DNA of 64,000 nucleotides from Paraburkholderia terricola (GCF_900142195.1 NZ_FRAB01000004.1:1-64000), one strand, 5' to 3'; positions 8,631 to 18,026 are shown, numbered from the stretch's first letter. The notes: generated by a model not told the origin, from the letters alone. Program-made: numbers and translations.

Positions 8631-9071
8631 ATGCGGCGCGTGATCGTCCGGCGATCTTCGGTTCATGGGAAGGGCGTATTCGCCATGCGGCCGCTTTCGG
8701 CGGGCGAGCGGGTGCTCGAATACAAAGGCGAGTTAATCAGCTGGCGCAAAGCCGTGCGCCGGCACCAACGTGAAGGCGTGGCCGGACACACGTTTCTTTT
8801 TGGCTTGTCGGATGGGCGCGTGATCGATGGTAGCCGCGGCGGCAACAGCGCCCGCTGGCTGAACCACGCGTGCGCGCCTAACTGCGAGACCGTCGAAGAC
8901 GCCTGCCGCATTTTCATTCACACGCTTCGTCCGATCGAGGCGGGCGAGGAACTGTTTATTGAATACCTGCTGGAAACCGACGATCCGCCCGACGAAGACA
9001 TTAGAGCGCAGTATGCGTGCCGATGCGCCACGGCGGACTGTCGGCAGTCGATGTTGGCGAACGCCGTCTGA
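8631..9071 (+). CDS. SET-domain lysine methyltransferase-like protein
   Basis: A 146-residue protein that is essentially a bare SET domain. It opens RRVIVRRSSVHGKGVFAM (SET-N) and carries the SAM/catalytic signature ARWLNHACAPNCE, the GEELFIEYLLETDD motif with its catalytic Tyr, and a post-SET Cys cluster YACRCATADCRQS. The Cys of NHAC and the three post-SET Cys can bind a structural Zn. All key residues of an active protein-lysine methyltransferase are therefore present. Its substrate is unknown; histone-H1-like or ribosomal proteins are conceivable in this group. It lies 162 bp upstream of, and in the same direction as, a histone-deacetylase-family gene. Confidence 0.92.
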   Translation: MRRVIVRRSSVHGKGVFAMRPLSAGERVLEYKGELISWRKAVRRHQREGVAGHTFLFGLSDGRVIDGSRGGNSARWLNHACAPNCETVEDACRIFIHTLRPIEAGEELFIEYLLETDDPPDEDIRAQYACRCATADCRQSMLANAV

Positions 9072-9233
9072 TCGGGCGGGGGAAAGGGGAAGAACCGATT
9101 ACGCGCGAGGCTGGCTATCCATAAGCGAATGGCTATGATCTCCCACGGAATGTCTAATTGTCGTCAAGCTGCAGACGGCCCTATGCTTGCTTCTTGCAAT
9201 GAGAAGAGATGGGCCGGTGAGGCATCAATCTAA

Positions 9234-10211
9234 ATGACGACTACCCTTGTTTTTTCCCATGCAGCGTGTCTGGATCATCGCCCAGGTTCCGGTCATCCGG
9301 AGTCGCCGGAACGTCTGAAGGCCGTGCTGCGCGCATTGCGGTCGCCGGAATTCGCGGCGCTGGAATGGCGCGAGGCGCCGCTGGGCACACTCGAGCAGGT
9401 GCAATTGATCCACGACCCGGCGTTCGTCGACGAGGTCGAGCAGATTGCCCCGCAGCGAGGTTATGTGCCGCTCGATGCCGGCGACACGGTGATGTCGCCA
9501 GGTTCCTGGGAAGCCGTCATGCGCTGCGTTGGCGCGGCGTGTGCCGGCGTCGATGCGGTAATGAACAGGGAGGCGCGCAACGCGTTCTGCGCGACGCGTC
9601 CATGCGGTCATCATGCCGAGCCGGCGAGGGCAATGGGTTTTTGTATCTTCAATCAGGCTGCGATCGCCGCGGCTTACGCTTGCGAAGTACACAAGCTGGA
9701 GCGCGTCGCGGTCGTCGACTTCGATGTTCATCACGGTAACGGCACGCAAGCGGCTTTTTTCCATCGCCCGGAATTGTTTTATGCCTCCAGCCACCAGTCG
9801 CCTTTGTATCCCGGTACGGGCGCCGCATCCGAGACGGGCGTGAATCACAACATCGTGAATATTCCGTTGCCCGGCGGTTGTAATTCGACGCTGTTCCGCG
9901 CGCGGATTGCGTCGGACATGTTGCCCGCCGTACGCCGGTTCAACCCCCAATTCATCATCATTTCCGCGGGCTTCGACGCGCATCGCCTGGATCCGCTCGC
10001 CGGCCTGAATCTCGAAGACAGTGATTTCGGCTGGATCACCGACGAGCTAATGCATATAGCCGATGCGACATGCGAAGGACGCATCGTTTCGATTCTGGAA
10101 GGCGGCTATAGTCTGGAGGGTCTCGCGACCGGCACGATGGCGCATGTCCGTGCGTTGATGAACGTCGACGGCAACGGGGCTGGCTCACAGGTCACGGGCA
10201 CTGCCGGATGA
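9234..10211 (+). CDS. Histone deacetylase family protein (Zn-dependent amidohydrolase)
   Basis: A 325-residue arginase/deacetylase-fold enzyme that removes acetyl groups from lysine side chains, polyamines or similar amides. The opening SHAACLDHRPGSGHPESPER is typical. The catalytic His pair is in RPCGHHAEPARAMGFC, Zn ligands are in DFDVHHGNGTQ (Asp, His) and AGFDAHRLDPLAG (Asp), and the active-site Tyr is in LEGGYSLEG. All catalytic residues are intact. Bacterial relatives include acetylpolyamine amidohydrolases and HDAH-type enzymes; the sequence alone does not separate these. It converges with the ATP-grasp gene 51 bp downstream. Confidence 0.93.
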   Translation: MTTTLVFSHAACLDHRPGSGHPESPERLKAVLRALRSPEFAALEWREAPLGTLEQVQLIHDPAFVDEVEQIAPQRGYVPLDAGDTVMSPGSWEAVMRCVGAACAGVDAVMNREARNAFCATRPCGHHAEPARAMGFCIFNQAAIAAAYACEVHKLERVAVVDFDVHHGNGTQAAFFHRPELFYASSHQSPLYPGTGAASETGVNHNIVNIPLPGGCNSTLFRARIASDMLPAVRRFNPQFIIISAGFDAHRLDPLAGLNLEDSDFGWITDELMHIADATCEGRIVSILEGGYSLEGLATGTMAHVRALMNVDGNGAGSQVTGTAG

Positions 10212-10262
10212 GCTCGGGTCGCGCGCGGCATGAACATGGCCGGCGCGGACGGCTGCTCTGCA

Positions 10263-11240
10263 TCACCAGTTCGCCACGGCGCCGTTGAGCGAAGGCCGCA
10301 GCCTTCCTTCACCCAGCAGTTCTCCCCATTCGTAGTCGATGTTGTCCGGCGTGAAAGGCAAGACGCCCGCGCCGGGGGTAAACGTCAACTCCCCGAAGTA
10401 CACCGCGTTATCCGGTGCGTACAGATCGACCCGGACGTAATCGAAGTCTTCGGAGAGCCGGACTGCCGCATCCAGCACCGAGTCGAGATGTTGTGGCCGA
10501 GGCGCCGGAGCTGGGCTACGTTTGTAGTAGCCGATGGCCACGTCGAGATGATTCCAGTTCTCGTCGTACACGTCCCCTCGCGTGTTTGGCCCGAAGCGGT
10601 CGGAAATCACGAGAATGTACATGATAGGTCGCCCTTGGCGACCACCGAAGCAGTGCACCTTGAAATCGGCGGGAATCTGTCCACGCTGATCCAGTAGCAG
10701 CCGTTCGAAGAAGATGCGCGGGCTGATCTTTCGGTAATGCCGCTCCCGCGAAACGTTATAAAAATCGATGGACAGCCAACGTGCGGCAATCTGTTCCAGC
10801 CGCTCGAACGACGTCTTCGTTTTGTCTCCGACCACCTCGACAAAGCTGCTGCCGTGGTTTGCCTTCATCACGAATGAGTTCGGCAGCGCGTCGAAGACCT
10901 GACGATTGAAGACATCGGGAACGGCGATCAGGGGAATCAGATGATCCTGGCCGAGCTTGGCCGCCACATAGTTGCGTACCGTAAGCTTGTCTGTCAGGTT
11001 GACGAAACGCGGATCGGGCTTGAGGCTGCGCTGCAGGATCTTCTCATTGAAAGTGGCGGGGTGAATGAGCTTGGGGTACCGGCCAATGCATTTGCGGTGT
11101 AACAGACTCAAAAAAAGTACATCGGGCAATGTGAACTTCGCCCTCTCCTTGATTCGTCTGACTATCGAGTGTTGCTCTTCCGGATCACCGTGATAGCTCG
11201 TCAGGAGCGACCGGATCGTCGGTTCACTTTGTCGATGCAC
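10263..11240 (-). CDS. TupA-like ATP-grasp protein, copy 1
   Basis: A 325-residue TupA-like ATP-grasp protein. The family is named after the enzyme that adds polyglutamate or amino-acid groups to teichuronopeptide and is often found in polysaccharide clusters. Visible features are the N-terminal TFNEKILQRSLKPDPRF, the ATP-binding segment NSFVMKANHGSSFVEVV and the C-terminal metal/ATP region FDYVRVDLYAPDNAVYFGELT. It is highly similar along its whole length to the protein encoded at 37499-38467, differing mainly in the N-terminal ~35 residues. Its likely role is to attach an amino acid or similar acid to the exopolysaccharide. It follows the GlxA-type regulator by 90 bp on the same strand and may be coexpressed with it. 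Confidence 0.88.
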   Translation of the reverse strand: MHRQSEPTIRSLLTSYHGDPEEQHSIVRRIKERAKFTLPDVLFLSLLHRKCIGRYPKLIHPATFNEKILQRSLKPDPRFVNLTDKLTVRNYVAAKLGQDHLIPLIAVPDVFNRQVFDALPNSFVMKANHGSSFVEVVGDKTKTSFERLEQIAARWLSIDFYNVSRERHYRKISPRIFFERLLLDQRGQIPADFKVHCFGGRQGRPIMYILVISDRFGPNTRGDVYDENWNHLDVAIGYYKRSPAPAPRPQHLDSVLDAAVRLSEDFDYVRVDLYAPDNAVYFGELTFTPGAGVLPFTPDNIDYEWGELLGEGRLRPSLNGAVANW

Positions 11241-11330
11241 TTTCAGATCTCCGCCAGTGGATTCCGGCGATTATGCGTTATTTTGAAGCAGACTGAGTGT
11301 AGGTTTTTTCGGTCCGTGCGAGAGAAGCCG

Positions 11331-12371
11331 CTAGCAGGTCTTCACCACCGCCAGTTCCATCGGCAGCGATTCGGTACTGTATCGACATCCGTTTTCAGTC
11401 TCCAGGTTCGGCGCGCCGGGATCAAATGGCTGGCGCGCGCGAAAGTGCGTCGGGGACATTCCGTATCGTTCCTTGAACAGTCGTCCGAGACGATTTCCAT
11501 CGCCCATGCCGCAGCGTCGGGCAATCTTGTCCACGGGCAGATCGCTCGTCCTGAGCAAGGTGATAACGACGTCGAAGCGGACCCGCAACAGGTACTCGAG
11601 CGGCGTCGTGCCGAATTCGTCCTTGAAACGACGCTGATAATTGCGCTTGCTCATTGCCGCGGATTCGGCGGCCTGGGCAACCGAAATCGGCTTGCTGTAG
11701 TTCTCGTGCATCCATCGAGCGGACGCGCGAATTTTTTCGGCTGTCGTGACAATGCTGACGCCTTCCATTTCGGGTCGTGTATGTTCGGCAAACTTCGCCT
11801 GCATGGCGCGAGCTACCTTTTGCGCAGTGTCGGCGCTGAGATCACGCTCGATCTGAGTCAGCGCCATTTCCGTGGGCGTGACGCCATGCGTCGGCGGCGC
11901 ATCGGGGCCGTCGTCGAAAAGAAAGACCGGTACGGTTGCCTGTAGCGGTGTCTTGCGCACGATGGCGACACTGGCGCCTTGCCGGATACCGCTCGATGCG
12001 ATGAATCCCTGCTGCGTGATCCACGATAGCAGCCGCTCGTTAGACTCCGCCGTGATCGCGGCGTCGCAACCAGCAACGAAGAGCGCATGGAAATCGGCCA
12101 GGCTGTACCGTTCGAGCCGCTGGGTCCAGATTGGAATGCTGGAAGAGGTCACGACAAAGCCGCCCTCGTCCGAGAGAACCGAAAGTCGGTACGGCGGCGG
12201 CGCACCTTGCGGCGGTTGCAATGCGTTGGCAAGGCGGAAAACTTCCCCAATCGCCCCAGTGGTCGCAACAGAGCATTCCTGAAAGACCAGCAGTCCGATA
12301 TGGCGCTCAGCCTTTGAGTCGTCGTTGCTATTTGTAATACGCGGCGTGGGAAAGTTTGTAATACCGATCAT
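11331..12371 (-). CDS. GlxA/AraC-type transcriptional regulator
   Basis: A 346-residue regulator with an N-terminal DJ-1/PfpI-like (type 1 glutamine amidotransferase-like) domain (IGLLVFQECSVATTGAIGEV, and AGCDAAITAESNERLLSW) and a C-terminal AraC double helix-turn-helix (ISVAQAAESAAMSKRNYQRR, then LPVDKIARRCGMGDGNRLGR). The start is set at MIGITNF because GGAGA precedes it at six bases; an upstream in-frame ATG at 12413 lacks such a site. A perfect 14-bp palindrome lies just upstream. It is divergent from the exopolysaccharide operon and separated from it by about 590 bp, which makes it the natural candidate regulator of that operon and of copy 1 of the ATP-grasp gene. The ligand is unknown. 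Confidence 0.9.
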   Translation of the reverse strand: MIGITNFPTPRITNSNDDSKAERHIGLLVFQECSVATTGAIGEVFRLANALQPPQGAPPPYRLSVLSDEGGFVVTSSSIPIWTQRLERYSLADFHALFVAGCDAAITAESNERLLSWITQQGFIASSGIRQGASVAIVRKTPLQATVPVFLFDDGPDAPPTHGVTPTEMALTQIERDLSADTAQKVARAMQAKFAEHTRPEMEGVSIVTTAEKIRASARWMHENYSKPISVAQAAESAAMSKRNYQRRFKDEFGTTPLEYLLRVRFDVVITLLRTSDLPVDKIARRCGMGDGNRLGRLFKERYGMSPTHFRARQPFDPGAPNLETENGCRYSTESLPMELAVVKTC

Positions 12372-12386
12372 ATAAATTCTCCGCAC

Positions 12387-12400
12387 GGAATGTACATTCC
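12387..12400. promoter_or_regulatory. 14-bp perfect palindrome upstream of GlxA-type regulator
   Basis: GGAATGTACATTCC reads identically on both strands and ends 16 bp before the regulator's start codon. This is a likely dimer binding site, possibly for autoregulation. Confidence 0.45.
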
Positions 12401-12792
12401 ACCCCTTGAGCATAACGTACCGAATTACTCATGCGGCGGCCTGTCCGGTTATCCGGATGTATTGGCGAAATCGTCCGAATTCGAGAAATTGTTGCCGCGC
12501 AACACGCTAAAAATCACACGGAAGCGCAGCAAATAAGGAAGTTTTTGCCGACGCAACGATAGGGGAGTCCTTGCATTCATCTGGCCGATTCAACTGAATG
12601 GGCCAATAGCACCCGACTTTATGCCGACGCCGACGCTAGTGCTTATGGCGGACTATGCTTCGATGCAGCATTGGAAGAAATTCTTGTAGTGAGTCACATG
12701 TGGATACCGGTCTGCCCGAGCCACGTCGTAGTTCTCTTTCAACCCCGCGCGGGTCGATTGCCGTTTCAATTCGCTTTCAAATCTGCATTGCG

Positions 12793-12812
12793 AAACAAAT
12801 GCCGATTTGTTT
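12793..12812. repeat. Inverted repeat in EPS operon leader
   Basis: Perfect 8-bp arms AAACAAAT and ATTTGTTT flank GCCG. It could be an operator or a small RNA hairpin in the leader of the exopolysaccharide operon. It lacks the GC-rich stem expected of a terminator. Confidence 0.4.
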
Positions 12813-12959
12813 GTCGCATGGAAATTTTACGTGTCGAATTGATTGGATTGCCATGGAGTGGCCGCAGGCGTGGTGCCGTCGAAACGTGCCTCGTTGCTCT
12901 CCGGTAGTTCATTACCGCATCACTTACGTTCGACAAATAAACATGTGAGGAATACGCCG

Positions 12960-15305
12960 GTGGATTACTACCATCAAAATTCGCTCCCTCACGCCGCTGT
13001 CACGGAACGCGGTCAGCTCACCGCGCGCGAGATGTTGAATCTGATGCGCGATCACGTTTGGGAGATCGCGGCCACTACCGCGATATTCCTGATGCTGGCG
13101 GGACTTTATCTACTCATCGCGCCAAAGATCTACTCGGCCGATGTTCTCGTACGCGTCGACCCGCCCGAGCAAAACGCGCTCGGCATTGCCTTGCAGAACC
13201 AGGAGACGCTACCGCCTCCCGCACCATCGCCCGTGACCGAAATGGCTGTCATGCGCAGCCGTTCGGTATTGGGGCCTGTCATCGAGCGATACCGGTTCGA
13301 CGTCAGCGTCACGCCACAAGCCATTCCACTACTGGGCGACATCGCCGCGAGGTTTGCCACGCCGGGCAAGCCCGCAGCGCCGTGGCTCGGATTGAAGTCG
13401 TTCGCATGGGGCGGAGAAAGCGTTCAGGTCGGCGCATTGAAAGTTCCGCGCGATCTCGAAGAGGAGAAGCTCACGCTCGTTGCTCTCGAAGGCGGCGCGT
13501 ACGAATTGCGCGCTCCATCAGGCGATCTGCTCGTCGAAGGCAGGGTAGGTGCGGTCGCGAACGCAAACGCAAACGACGTGTCGGTGCTCATCAAGCAACT
13601 GGTCGCGCGGCCCGGAACCCGGTTTACGGTGATTCGCTGGAACGCGCTCGACGCCCTGAAGCGCTTCGACGACCTTGTGAAGGTGACGGACAAGGTGAAG
13701 GATTCCGGTCTGCTTGAAATCGAGTACTCGGACAAGAGTGCGTCGAAGTCCGCGGAAGTGGCGAACGCATTGGGACGGCAATACCTGGCAACCGCCATCG
13801 CCAGCCGTCAGGCGAACGACACGCAGACGCTCGCATTCATCAACGGCGAACTCCCCAGGTTACTGGCTGATCTGAAGAAGACCGAGGCTGCGCTGAAGAG
13901 CTTTCGGTCCAGTTCACAATCCATGCAGCCCGGTTCCGAAGCCCAAGCCTACTTGCAAGGCGGTCTCGACCTCGATAAGCAGATTGCGGGCTTGCAACTG
14001 CAGCGGACCCAACTCCTGGATCGCTTTCAACCGGGTAGCCGCTGGGTGCAGAGCATCGATACGCAACTGGAGCAATTGAAGGCCGCAAAGGCGCAATTCG
14101 ATAACCGCTTTGGCGGAATGCCCGCGTCCGAGCGCGAAAGCGTGGATCTGCTTCGCGCGCAGAAGGTTGCCGAAACGATCTATCTGGGCATGGTGCAGAA
14201 AGCCGAGCAATTGCAGGTCCGGCGTGCCAGCACCACGGGTGGCGCGCATATCGTCGACCCGGCGATCGTACCGTACCGGCCTGTGAAACCCAAGCCCGGC
14301 GTCGTACTGCCCGCCGGCCTCGCGCTTGGCGTGGTGTCGGGCATGCTCCTCGTCTTCATGCGTCGCCACGTGATGATCGGCGTGACGGATCCGCAGTACG
14401 TCGAACGTCGCCTGAGCGTGCCGGTGTTCGGCGAGATCCTGTTTAGCCAGCAGCAAGCGCTGCTCAATCCGAATTCATCAGGCGCTACCCGCAAGCCATT
14501 GCCGGCGGGCGGACGCAGCAGTTTGCCGTTTCAGCGAGGCGGAGCCCGCCTCGAACCGCTCCTTTCCGGAAACCGGGTCGATGCGGCGGATCCGTTCAGT
14601 ACAGGCAGCAATCGGATTCTCGCGGCGCGCTTTCCGCATGATCCTTCGGTCGAGGCGCTGCGCGCCGTGCGAACCGCGATGGCGCGTGAGCTCGTGCATA
14701 CGCCCAACAATGTGGTGATGGTCATCGGGCCGACGCCGTCGGCGGGCAAGAGCTTCGTGGCGGCCAATCTGGCTGTCCTGCACGCCGAGATCGGCGCCCG
14801 CGTCGTTCTGATCGACGCCGACATGCGCCGCGGCCACCTCGCGTCCTTCTTCAAGCAAAGCAATCGTGAGGGTCTCTCCGAAGTACTCGCCGAGCGAATG
14901 CCCTTGCGCAACGCAGTGCGGCGCACCTGTATCGACGGGGTGTCTTTTCTCGCCTGTGGCGCGCGCCCGGAGAACCCCGCCGCCCTGCTGATGAAGCCGC
15001 ATTTCAAGGAGGTGCTGCAGCGGCTCGGCAATCAATTCGACCTGGTCATTATCGACACGCCGCCGTTTCTCGCGGTGACGGACGCCTCGATCATGGCGAG
15101 CGAGGCCGGCGCTTCGTTGCTCGTTCTGCGCTCCGGGATGCAGAGCGAGGAGGAGATTGCCGACACGGTGAAGAAGATGGACCGCTCGGACGGGCGCATC
15201 GCCGGTGCGGTCTTCAATGGCATTCCGCTACGGCCCAGCACGCGGAACTATGGCTATCCGACTAACTATGCGAGCGACTTCGGCGACGTGGAAACCACGA
15301 AATGA
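12960..15305 (+). CDS. BY-kinase / polysaccharide co-polymerase (Wzz-Wzc type)
   Basis: A 781-residue inner-membrane tyrosine autokinase that controls chain length and export of exopolysaccharide. An N-terminal membrane helix (~36-56), a Wzz domain and a long periplasmic coiled-coil domain (~230-440) are followed by a second helix (VVLPAGLALGVVSGMLLVF, ~450). The cytosolic BY-kinase domain has Walker A (GPTPSAGKS, ~590-598), Walker A' (VVLIDADMRRG, ~616-626) and Walker B (LVIIDTPP, ~695). The C-terminus has a Tyr cluster (NYGYPTNY) for autophosphorylation. The GTG at 12960 is chosen because TGAGGA precedes it; the frame is open upstream. It is the first gene of the plus-strand EPS operon. The usual Wza and Wzb partners are not adjacent. 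Confidence 0.93.
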   Translation: MDYYHQNSLPHAAVTERGQLTAREMLNLMRDHVWEIAATTAIFLMLAGLYLLIAPKIYSADVLVRVDPPEQNALGIALQNQETLPPPAPSPVTEMAVMRSRSVLGPVIERYRFDVSVTPQAIPLLGDIAARFATPGKPAAPWLGLKSFAWGGESVQVGALKVPRDLEEEKLTLVALEGGAYELRAPSGDLLVEGRVGAVANANANDVSVLIKQLVARPGTRFTVIRWNALDALKRFDDLVKVTDKVKDSGLLEIEYSDKSASKSAEVANALGRQYLATAIASRQANDTQTLAFINGELPRLLADLKKTEAALKSFRSSSQSMQPGSEAQAYLQGGLDLDKQIAGLQLQRTQLLDRFQPGSRWVQSIDTQLEQLKAAKAQFDNRFGGMPASERESVDLLRAQKVAETIYLGMVQKAEQLQVRRASTTGGAHIVDPAIVPYRPVKPKPGVVLPAGLALGVVSGMLLVFMRRHVMIGVTDPQYVERRLSVPVFGEILFSQQQALLNPNSSGATRKPLPAGGRSSLPFQRGGARLEPLLSGNRVDAADPFSTGSNRILAARFPHDPSVEALRAVRTAMARELVHTPNNVVMVIGPTPSAGKSFVAANLAVLHAEIGARVVLIDADMRRGHLASFFKQSNREGLSEVLAERMPLRNAVRRTCIDGVSFLACGARPENPAALLMKPHFKEVLQRLGNQFDLVIIDTPPFLAVTDASIMASEAGASLLVLRSGMQSEEEIADTVKKMDRSDGRIAGAVFNGIPLRPSTRNYGYPTNYASDFGDVETTK

Positions 15306-15369
15306 CATACGTGGGCGAGTAGGGACATTGTCGTCAGAGTTCTTGTGACTGCGTAAAACGGAGAGTGCC

Positions 15370-16485
15370 ATGCCCTTCGCAATCAATGGAAAGTTCACCT
15401 CGCAGCCGATCACCGGTGTTCAGCGAGTCGCCTATGAATTAACGAGAGCCATGCAGATGCGCGCACATCCGGGCGATGAAGTGGAGGTGTTCGTGCCGCA
15501 GGACATCATCGAACCCGGCGCGTTGCTGAAGCGGCAGCGGCGCCTGCCGTGGCTGCGCGGCACGCTTTGGGAACAGATCACGCTTCCGCTTGCGGCAAGA
15601 GGCGTGACGCTTCTGAACTTCTGCAATACCAATCCGGTTCTGAAACGCCGGCAGATCGTCATGGTTCACGATATGGCCGTGTACGACGTGCCTCACGGGT
15701 TCTCGCGCAAGTTCCTGCTTTGGTACCGGTTCTGCTTTGCGATGCTGCCGAGAATGGATCCCACGATACTCACCGTGTCGATGTTTTCGAAAGCGCGGAT
15801 TTGCGAACACCTGAAGATTGCCGAATCACGCGTCTCGGTCGTCACGCCGGGCGCGGATCATCTGGATCGCGTTGTCTCCGACGCGTCGATAACCGAGCGG
15901 CTAGGACTCGAGAAGGACGCCTATTGCGTCATCGTGGGCAGCCTCGATGCCCGCAAGAATCTTCAGCGCGTGCTGGATGCCGTTGGCCGGCTCAAGCACC
16001 GGCGCGACATCAGGTTCGTGGTGGTCGGCGGAAGGAACCCGCGTATTTTCGGCAACGGCTCCGTCTCGAGTTCAACGAACGCCGAGCAGGTGACCTGGGC
16101 CGGATTCGTTTCCGACGGGGAATTGAAAGCACTTTATGGCAACGCGGGCTGCCTCATATTTCCGTCGCTTTACGAAGGGTTCGGCTTGCCGCCGCTCGAA
16201 GCCATGTACTGCGGATGCCCGGTGATCGCCTCGACGCGCACCTCGATACCCGAGGCATGTGGAGACGCCGCGATGTACTGCGACGCGACGTCGGTGGATG
16301 ATATTGCCGAAAAGATTTCCCTGATGATGACGGACGATGCGCTGCGGCAGCGTTACCGCGCCAAGGGCCTGCTTCACGCAAGGGAGTATCGCTGGGATCG
16401 TTCGGCGCAGAAGTTGCTGGACATCCTGCAGGGTCGGACGAGCGACAGCCTCGCCTCGCTTGCACCGAACGTATCGGCGGGTTAA
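15370..16485 (+). CDS. Glycosyltransferase family 4 protein
   Basis: A 371-residue GT-B fold glycosyltransferase. The N-terminal acceptor domain begins [20 protein letters not shown], a pattern common in GT4 enzymes of exopolysaccharide loci. The C-terminal nucleotide-sugar domain shows [18 protein letters not shown] (~180) and the E-x7-E-like region [20 protein letters not shown] (~258-277). It transfers a sugar from an activated donor to the lipid-linked EPS repeat unit in the cytoplasm. It lies 64 bp after the BY-kinase gene and 3 bp before the secreted glycosidase, so all three are likely cotranscribed. Sugar specificity cannot be read from sequence; GDP-mannose is plausible because manC is in the locus. 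Confidence 0.9.
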   Translation: MPFAINGKFTSQPITGVQRVAYELTRAMQMRAHPGDEVEVFVPQDIIEPGALLKRQRRLPWLRGTLWEQITLPLAARGVTLLNFCNTNPVLKRRQIVMVHDMAVYDVPHGFSRKFLLWYRFCFAMLPRMDPTILTVSMFSKARICEHLKIAESRVSVVTPGADHLDRVVSDASITERLGLEKDAYCVIVGSLDARKNLQRVLDAVGRLKHRRDIRFVVVGGRNPRIFGNGSVSSSTNAEQVTWAGFVSDGELKALYGNAGCLIFPSLYEGFGLPPLEAMYCGCPVIASTRTSIPEACGDAAMYCDATSVDDIAEKISLMMTDDALRQRYRAKGLLHAREYRWDRSAQKLLDILQGRTSDSLASLAPNVSAG

Positions 16486-16488
16486 TCG

Positions 16489-17949
16489 ATGCTGACGAGG
16501 TGGCGACGTTATCAAGTCCGCAATGTGTCGGGAAGGCGCCGGGCGTTGTCGAAGCTGGCAGCGCTTGCGGCTGCGATGCTACCGCTCGCGCGCCCGACGG
16601 CGTCGTTTGCGGCCGTTGCCGACTCGCAGTTGCAAGCAAACCGCGGCAGGCGGATCACAGACATGCTTGGAACCAACGGCTGGGCCGGATCGGCGAGCGA
16701 CCTCGCCATGTGGCGCGAGATGGGACTGACGTGGGGCCGCGATTCGGTCGGCCCCGGCCAGCCCGATTCGCCGCGCGACCCCATGCGTGTCGACAGGACG
16801 GGCGTTCAATACAACAGCGAACTGCCGCCTGTCGTGATCCGCAATAACCGCAATGGCGTGCGCTCGCTGCTGCTGCTCGCCTATACGCCCAAATGGAATG
16901 CGTCGGTGCCGGGCGACTCGAAATCGGCTCCCGTCGATGTGGACGCGTGGAAGCGGTACGTCGACGCGGTGGTGCGCAAGTACTCCGCGCCACCCTACAA
17001 TCTGCGCCACTTTCAGATCTGGAACGAGGCGGCGGGCAAATTGTCCGGCGGACAAGTGCAGGCATCGTTCTGGCACGGCCCGCATTTCAATGAGGATCGG
17101 AAACTGTCACGGCCCTACGAGCGCGCCATGCAGGACTATGTCGAGCGAATCCATCTTCCCGCCGCGCGAATCATTCGCAGCTACGGCGCCTATGTCGTTT
17201 ATGGCGGCTGGCCGGACCAGGGCGGTCTCGACAATTTCCGCCAATGGCTCGAATACAGAAGTCCGCTCTATGACGAGCGAATGCTCGACCAGGTCGATTA
17301 CATCGACACCCATTATCTTCCTGTCCACGAGCTCGATCCGCTTTACGAGCAATACGTGAAGCACGGTCCCGCCCGCGGCATCTGGCAGACGGAGATCGGC
17401 GATACGTACATGAAGGATCCCCACTACTTGCCGCGCTACTTCTTCGAGTTTGCGGCGTGGGCGCTCGATCGCGAGTGGAACGACCCGAACAAGTACGTAT
17501 CGATGATTTATCACTGGGATGGTTACGAGCCTTTCCGTCTGACGCATCGCGGTCCGCCGGCGCGCACTTATAACGTATCGGGACAAAGTCTCGTGGTGCT
17601 GCGCCGGACCGTCGCGGGATCGCTGCAGCGCTTTCCGGCACCGCTTGCGTTCGGCGGCGATACATCGGGGACGGCAGTGCTGTCCGACAGCGATATCGTG
17701 ATTCAGGTCAGCGCCGCGACCGGTTGGCGAAGCGTCACCGCGACCGGCGTGAAGCCGCCGGCTGCCAGAACGGCAACCGTTGAAATGATCGACGGCCTCA
17801 CTGGCGCACGGAGCGACGGCGAGAACATCGCGTTGACGTGGAAGGACGCGACGTTGAATGTCCGCTTCAAGGTGCCGTCCGAGGTGAACGGACCGCTTGC
17901 GAAGCCCCCCAGACATCTTGCATATATCGTGGTGCGTCGCGCGGCATAG
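16489..17949 (+). CDS. Secreted glycoside hydrolase (clan GH-A-like, GH39-type) in EPS operon
   Basis: A 486-residue protein with an N-terminal export signal. An RRR run followed by a hydrophobic stretch (residues ~16-41, ending SFAA) may be a Tat signal. The body reads as a TIM-barrel retaining glycosidase: the acid/base candidate is E180 in FQIWNEA and the nucleophile candidate is E302 in IWQTEIGD, at the usual beta-4/beta-7 spacing. A C-terminal beta-sandwich-like part follows (~390-486). It starts only 3 bp after the GT4 gene, so it belongs to the EPS operon. Periplasmic glycosidases of such loci trim or turn over polymer and may free misrouted chains. The exact GH family is inferred from motif layout and is not certain. 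Confidence 0.8.
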   Translation: MLTRWRRYQVRNVSGRRRALSKLAALAAAMLPLARPTASFAAVADSQLQANRGRRITDMLGTNGWAGSASDLAMWREMGLTWGRDSVGPGQPDSPRDPMRVDRTGVQYNSELPPVVIRNNRNGVRSLLLLAYTPKWNASVPGDSKSAPVDVDAWKRYVDAVVRKYSAPPYNLRHFQIWNEAAGKLSGGQVQASFWHGPHFNEDRKLSRPYERAMQDYVERIHLPAARIIRSYGAYVVYGGWPDQGGLDNFRQWLEYRSPLYDERMLDQVDYIDTHYLPVHELDPLYEQYVKHGPARGIWQTEIGDTYMKDPHYLPRYFFEFAAWALDREWNDPNKYVSMIYHWDGYEPFRLTHRGPPARTYNVSGQSLVVLRRTVAGSLQRFPAPLAFGGDTSGTAVLSDSDIVIQVSAATGWRSVTATGVKPPAARTATVEMIDGLTGARSDGENIALTWKDATLNVRFKVPSEVNGPLAKPPRHLAYIVVRRAA

Positions 17950-18026
17950 GCATTTGAATCGGCGAAGCGGAGGCTGGAACCCGCGATTGCCGGCCGATTA
18001 AACTCTTTACAGAGCATTGCGAGATC

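Larger units (their letters stand above)
12372..12959. promoter_or_regulatory. Intergenic control region between GlxA-type regulator and EPS operon
   Basis: About 590 bp with no convincing gene. It is AT-richer than the flanks. It holds two notable palindromes: GGAATGTACATTCC (12387-12400), next to the regulator start, and AAACAAAT-GCCG-ATTTGTTT (12793-12812), about 150 bp before the BY-kinase gene. Short open frames here overlap one another and lack ribosome-binding sites. The long leader would suit regulated EPS transcription. Confidence 0.5.
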
